64,000 nucleotides of DNA. It comes from CAYFPX01 sp964501915. GTDB lineage: Bacteria > Myxococcota_A > UBA796 > CAJQPC01. Shown one piece after another: positions 60,294 through 64,000 of the stretch. Location of the stretch: the NCBI GenBank assembly GCA_964501915.1, contig CAZCVP010000012.1, positions 1-64,000 of the forward strand, read 5' to 3'. The translations under genes were made by a program, and so were the position numbers. The notes below the pieces were generated by a model. It worked only from the letters and a program-made list of their open reading frames with translations, had not been told where the DNA came from and searched no databases. Every line of letters starts with the position of its first letter. Within the stretch, counting starts at the first letter, position 1.

Positions 60294-62144
60294 ATGACCC
60301 TCCTCCTCTCCCTGGCGGCGTGCATCTGGGTCTCGGACGACGAGGTGACCGCTCGGCAGGCCAAGCTGCTGGACTTCGACGAAGACGGCTACGACGGCCT
60401 CGAGTGGGGCGGGGAGGACTGCGACGACTTCGACCCCAGCGTCCACCCCGGCAAGGACGAGACCCCCTACGACGGGGTCGACAACGACTGCGACGCCGAC
60501 ACCCCGGACGACGACATCGACGGCGACGGCTTCGATGTCGACAACGACTGCGACGACGAGGACCTGGCGGTGCACCCCGGAGCGACCGAGGTCTGCGACG
60601 GCGCCGACAACGACTGCAACGACCAGACCGACGAAGGCGTGAAGATCACCGTCTACGCCGACAGCGACGGCGACGGCTACGGCGACCCGGACGTCTCGGA
60701 GGAGGCCTGCGAGGTCGGCGAGGACCAGTCCGACAACGGGCTGGACTGCGACGACGAGGACCCCGAGCTGAGCCCGGAGGCCTCCGAGGTCTGCGACGGC
60801 GTCGACAACGACTGCGACGACCTGGTCGACGACGACGACACCCCGGTCGACCCCACCATCTTCTACGAGGACTCCGACGACGACGGCTACGGCACCGGCT
60901 CCAGCACCACCACCGCCTGTGAGCTGCCGGAGGGCTACGCCACCAACGCCTCGGACTGCAACGACCAGGACACCGACGTCCACCCGGGCGGCCTCGAGCG
61001 CCTCGGCGACTCCGAGGACGGCGACTGCTACGGCGACGAGGACAGCTTCGAATTCGAGCCCATCGACACCCGGCAGTCGGCCTACGTGCGGGGTCCCGAG
61101 GTCTCGTTCACCAGCAGCTCGCTGGGCGACGAGATCCATGTCGGCTGGTCGGCGGTCACCTTCGACGAAGGCAGCGGCGAGCTCCACGACGGCAAGCTGG
61201 CGAGCACCTGGGACCCCGAGGATCCCTTCGGCGCGGAGGCCGACTTCTATGCGGACGGCTCCGGGAGCAGCCTGGGCACCACCGGTGAGGCTGCGGACTT
61301 CCTGGCCTCGGACGAGTACTTCTTCTGGGTCCGCAATTTCGATGACTCGCCGGATGGTCGGATCTTCCAGATCGACGTGCTGGACCGCAACACGGGCGGG
61401 ACCAGCGCGGTTGGTTGGCAGCAGACGGGCGTGAACACGCTCTTCGACGACCTCCAGATCGGGTTCTCGTCTTCGCAGAACGTCACCGCGGTCGGTTGCA
61501 GCACCCGCGGCGGCGGCATGGAGCTGGCGCAGATCCACCTCAGCTACCTGATCTCCGGCAACACCGGCGCGGCCTGGCACGCCTACGCCAACACCCTCTC
61601 CCACAGCCGCTGTGACTACGACGACGGCGCGACCTACGGGATCTACAGCTCCACGGGCAGGACCAACCCTCCGCTGGACATCATCTACCGGAGCCAGGAG
61701 GCCGAGGAGCTCTATGTCGAAGATAGCTGGAGCACGAGCTCCTACACCATCCCCGATCTGGAGTTCACCTGGCAGCACGACGTGCTGGCCTTTGCCGTGG
61801 CCCGGGACTACTCCTCCAGCTCGGACTCGGTGCTGATCTACGGTGTGGACCTCGCCGGGTCGGGGTCCTTCGAGGTCGAGGTGGTCCCGACCGCCGAGGC
61901 GATGACCACCATCGACGTGTCGCCGGCGCCGTCGGGCGAGATCTACGCCTGTGGGGTCGGGGCGGACGGCTCGGTCTGGCTGCTCATGGCGGATCCGATA
62001 GCCTCGGGCTCCACCCAGGCCTGGGAGCTGGACACGGGCGGGCTGACCGCGGACGAGTGCGCCCTCGCAGCGACCGCCGCCGACCTGCTGGCCGTCGCCC
62101 TTCGCGAGGGCGATGACCTCTACCTGGGCTGGGTCGGGATCTGA
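60294..62144 (+). CDS. Large lipoprotein with MopE-type metal-binding repeats
   Basis: Protein of 616 residues with ATG 60294, six bases after the previous stop. MTLLLSLAAC gives the lipobox Cys. Residues 25-250 contain five or so MopE-type units: D-x-D-x-DG turns, DNDCDDED, HPGATEVCDGADNDCNDQTDEG and VCDGVDNDCDDLVDDDD, with SDGDGYGDP-type calcium-like loops between them. From about residue 260 the protein becomes beta-rich and Ser/Thr-rich without motif repeats, perhaps a propeller (SFTSSSLGDEIHVGWSAV, NLAFAVARDYS-like strands). Likely outer-membrane or surface exposed, with metal-stabilised stalk. No neighbours share an obvious pathway. Confidence 0.8.
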   Translation: MTLLLSLAACIWVSDDEVTARQAKLLDFDEDGYDGLEWGGEDCDDFDPSVHPGKDETPYDGVDNDCDADTPDDDIDGDGFDVDNDCDDEDLAVHPGATEVCDGADNDCNDQTDEGVKITVYADSDGDGYGDPDVSEEACEVGEDQSDNGLDCDDEDPELSPEASEVCDGVDNDCDDLVDDDDTPVDPTIFYEDSDDDGYGTGSSTTTACELPEGYATNASDCNDQDTDVHPGGLERLGDSEDGDCYGDEDSFEFEPIDTRQSAYVRGPEVSFTSSSLGDEIHVGWSAVTFDEGSGELHDGKLASTWDPEDPFGAEADFYADGSGSSLGTTGEAADFLASDEYFFWVRNFDDSPDGRIFQIDVLDRNTGGTSAVGWQQTGVNTLFDDLQIGFSSSQNVTAVGCSTRGGGMELAQIHLSYLISGNTGAAWHAYANTLSHSRCDYDDGATYGIYSSTGRTNPPLDIIYRSQEAEELYVEDSWSTSSYTIPDLEFTWQHDVLAFAVARDYSSSSDSVLIYGVDLAGSGSFEVEVVPTAEAMTTIDVSPAPSGEIYACGVGADGSVWLLMADPIASGSTQAWELDTGGLTADECALAATAADLLAVALREGDDLYLGWVGI

Positions 62145-62157
62145 CCGAAGCGGATCC

Positions 62158-62922
62158 CTACAGGATCGTCGCCGTCTTCACGTAGTCCAGCTCCGGGAAC
62201 TTCTCCTGGAGGTAGCCGTTGCCCTTCTGCAGCAACTGGCCCTGGTGGGGACCACGGCCTCGGGGAGCACCCTCGCCGTAGCCCTTGTACAGGCCATCGA
62301 CGACGCTCATGCCCTCGACCACCTCGCCGAAGGGCGTGAAGCCCATGGCGTCCAGGTTGCCGTTGTCACGGTAGTTCACGAAGAGCTGGGTGGTGCGGGT
62401 GTTGGGGCCTGCGGTGGCGAAGACGATGCGTCCGCGGGTGTTGGACTCGCCGGCGGGATCGTCGTCGATGCGCGCCTCGCGCCACCTCGCCGCGACCCGT
62501 GGCTCGCCGTGGATGCCGAACTGGGCCACGAAGCCGTCGAGGACGCGGAAGAAGGCGGTGTCGTCGTAGTAGCCGCTCTGGACCAGGTTGTAGAACCGGT
62601 CCGCCCCGTTGGGAGACCAGGCGCGGTGCACCAGCACGACAAAGGTCCCCTCGGTGGTCTCGAAGGAGACCTTGAACTCGTCCGGAGCGGTCTCGGCGAG
62701 GGCGGACGGGTCCATCAGGGCCTGGAGCTTCTCCGACAGGGGCTCGGGCACGGCGGGTGCAGCCGCTTCGGCCCTGGCCTTGACCTTGGCCTTGGCGCGC
62801 CTGGCGCGCTGGGCGGCCTTGGCCGCGTCCGGGATCTCGACCTGGTCCTTGGCGGGGGCGGGCGTCTCGCCCTGGCCGCACGCGGAGAGGGTGAGCGCGA
62901 GGGCGAGGAGGGCAGTGCGCAT
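62158..62922 (-). CDS. Cyclophilin-type peptidyl-prolyl isomerase lipoprotein
   Basis: Protein of 254 residues from ATG 62922. The longer frame to 63066 is unsupported. MRTALLALALTLSAC gives the lipobox, followed by an Ala/Lys/Arg-rich linker (to about 65). The isomerase domain opens FKVSFETTEGTFVVLVHRAWSPNGADRFYNLVQSGYYDDTAFFRVLDGF. FVAQFGIHG and GIVFATAGPNTRTTQLFVNY correspond to the catalytic Arg/Phe/Gln region, and PFGEVVEGMSVVDGL closes it. It would catalyse cis-trans prolyl turnover in the periplasm. Confidence 0.9.
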   Translation of the reverse strand: MRTALLALALTLSACGQGETPAPAKDQVEIPDAAKAAQRARRAKAKVKARAEAAAPAVPEPLSEKLQALMDPSALAETAPDEFKVSFETTEGTFVVLVHRAWSPNGADRFYNLVQSGYYDDTAFFRVLDGFVAQFGIHGEPRVAARWREARIDDDPAGESNTRGRIVFATAGPNTRTTQLFVNYRDNGNLDAMGFTPFGEVVEGMSVVDGLYKGYGEGAPRGRGPHQGQLLQKGNGYLQEKFPELDYVKTATIL

Positions 62923-62980
62923 GGGGTGTCTCCGGATCGGCCGGAGGGGTAACCTGTGCGCCCGGAGTATCCTCGGCCCG

Positions 62981-63481
62981 ATGTTCGCTGTGTTGCTGGG
63001 ACTGCTGGGCTGCGGGGAGGGGATGACGGGGCCGCTCCTGTCAGCGGAGGATGCCCAGGAACGCAAGGCGGCGCTCTACGCCCTCGGCCCCGAGGGTGTG
63101 GCGGCCGAGTTCGACACCCTGCTGGCGATGGCGGAGCACGATCCCGAGCCCACCGTCCGTCGCCTGGCGCTCGGCCTGCTCGGACCGACCGGGGATCCGC
63201 GGGCGGTTCCTCTTCTAAAGAGAACGCTTGAGGACTGGGACGATCGCAGCGCCCAGCTCACGGCGATCACTGCCCTCGCCAACCTCTCCCACCCGGACGC
63301 CTGCGAGGCCCTCGTCTCCGCCTACGTGGTGTGGCTCACGCCCCGGGACGCCGTGGCGGTGGCCATCCGGGACGCCCTGGTCAGCAGCGGCAGCGTCTGC
63401 AAGGCGAGCCTGCGAGCCCACAAGCCGGAGCGACCCGATCGAGTCGATCCGATCCTGGTGGAGATCAGCCGGCTGCACTGA
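62981..63481 (+). CDS. Small HEAT-repeat lipoprotein
   Basis: Protein of 166 residues. MFAVLLGLLGC gives a short lipobox. About three HEAT-like helix pairs follow: RKAALYALGPEGVAAEFDTLLAMAEH, PTVRRLALGLLGPTGDPRAVPLLKRTLED and SAQLTAITALANLSHPDACEALVSAY, ending at a Val/Ser-rich strand. Probable periplasmic adaptor. TATCCT (62968-62973) is a possible -10 box directly upstream of the ATG. Confidence 0.65.
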   Translation: MFAVLLGLLGCGEGMTGPLLSAEDAQERKAALYALGPEGVAAEFDTLLAMAEHDPEPTVRRLALGLLGPTGDPRAVPLLKRTLEDWDDRSAQLTAITALANLSHPDACEALVSAYVVWLTPRDAVAVAIRDALVSSGSVCKASLRAHKPERPDRVDPILVEISRLH

Positions 63482-63600
63482 ACCCCGAGGGTGACGTCAC
63501 TCGCCCGTCAAGAACGAGCCGTGGGGGTGGCGGTCGGTGTGAGACCCTGGCATTAATCGTCCGCCGCCCGCTCCTGCGAGGCGCGCTCACCGGAGACGTG

Positions 63601-64000
63601 ATGCTCCTCGGACTGCTGCCCGCCGTGTTGGCCCAGGCCCCCCCGCCCATCGTCAATGGCCAGAAGACCTCGGACTACGAGTTCGTGGGCATCCTGTACC
63701 ACGAGCAGGGCAACATGAGCGGGCTCTGCTCCGGCTCCCTCGTCCACAAGCAGTGGGTGCTCACGGCCGCCCACTGCGTGGAGTCCATGGAGGATGGCGG
63801 CACCACGTACTTCGGGATCGGCACGGACATCGAGGACCCCAGCACTCGCTTCACGACCGTCCGGGAGATGCACCGGCACCCGGACTACGAGGGCTCCAAC
63901 TCCGGCTACCACGACATCGGCGTGATGAAGCTCACCAACACCATCTCCAACGTGGAGACGGTGCCGGTCAACGACGACCGCCTCTCCAACTCGAACATGC
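63601..64000 (+). CDS. Trypsin-like serine protease, 5' part
   Basis: The gene runs off the window: 133 codons and one base from ATG 63601 without a stop. A short signal (MLLGLLPAVLAQA) precedes the mature N-terminus IVNGQKTSDYEF, which resembles the activation site of chymotrypsin-fold enzymes. CSGSLVHKQWVLTAAHCVE holds the catalytic His and first disulfide, and HDIGVMKLTN the catalytic Asp. The Ser would be further on. It is secreted, S1 family. A GTG one codon upstream (63598) is an alternative start. Confidence 0.9.
   Translation, partial: MLLGLLPAVLAQAPPPIVNGQKTSDYEFVGILYHEQGNMSGLCSGSLVHKQWVLTAAHCVESMEDGGTTYFGIGTDIEDPSTRFTTVREMHRHPDYEGSNSGYHDIGVMKLTNTISNVETVPVNDDRLSNSNM

Overview
The window is very GC-rich, almost fully coding, chromosomal sequence from a Gram-negative bacterium. 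Several traits point to a Myxococcota-like lineage (former Deltaproteobacteria): numerous lipoproteins, Asp/Cys-rich MopE-type motifs (DNDCDG), a Ser/Thr kinase with a PEGA domain, PilT-type ATPases, a DUF4388-like protein and futalosine-type menaquinone genes. No 16S or other taxonomic marker is present, so this is inference. I see no prophage, insertion sequence, CRISPR array, tRNA or rRNA. The longest gap without a gene is under 300 bases. Many neighbours overlap by four bases (ATGA or GTGA), so most blocks are tightly coupled operons.

Layout. 0.3-9.5 kb: a DUF4388-like protein with a Glu-Pro repeat, a protein with a B12-binding domain and two radical SAM domains, a small MopE-type lipoprotein, a serine racemase/threonine dehydratase-like PLP enzyme, and SppA. 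9.6-13.8 kb: a 1,396-residue lipoprotein of twelve Ig/PKD-like repeats ending in what reads as a complete olfactomedin domain, a fold best known from animals. 13.8-18.2 kb: a degenerate receiver-domain protein, a HEAT-repeat/PilT fusion and a stand-alone PilT. 18.2-27.5 kb: three FGE-like (formylglycine-generating-enzyme fold) lipoproteins, a sulfatase-like gene broken by an in-frame amber codon, a sialidase-like propeller lipoprotein, an SGNH hydrolase and two lipoproteins of unknown function. 27.5-34.9 kb: a minus-strand operon for a PP-loop ATPase, RDD, SpoIIM, DUF4129, DUF4350, MoxR and DUF58 proteins. 34.9-44.5 kb: housekeeping and unknown genes (pheT, an SRPBCC protein, a membrane glycosyltransferase, an aspartic-protease-like protein, a DEDDh exonuclease).

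45.1-52.7 kb is a menaquinone operon: polyprenyl synthase, MenG/UbiE, UbiX-like, MqnE, a fused MqnA-MqnC, an aminodeoxyfutalosine deaminase-like amidohydrolase and a UbiA prenyltransferase. It is divergent from a GbsR/MarR-type regulator, with a perfect 7-2-7 palindrome between them. MqnD, MqnB and UbiD are not in the window. 52.7-64 kb: a lipase-like hydrolase, a helix-hairpin-helix lipoprotein, a 166-base long inverted repeat, a FAD oxidoreductase coupled to a NapH-like quinol/iron-sulfur membrane protein, a Ser/Thr kinase with a PEGA domain, a large MopE-type lipoprotein, a cyclophilin lipoprotein, a HEAT lipoprotein and the 5' part of a trypsin-like protease.

The strongest candidates for something new are the bacterial olfactomedin lipoprotein, the twin radical SAM protein with a cysteine-free SPASM-like tail, the HEAT-PilT fusion, the FGE/sulfatase cluster lacking its canonical catalytic residues, and the long palindrome at 54.2 kb.
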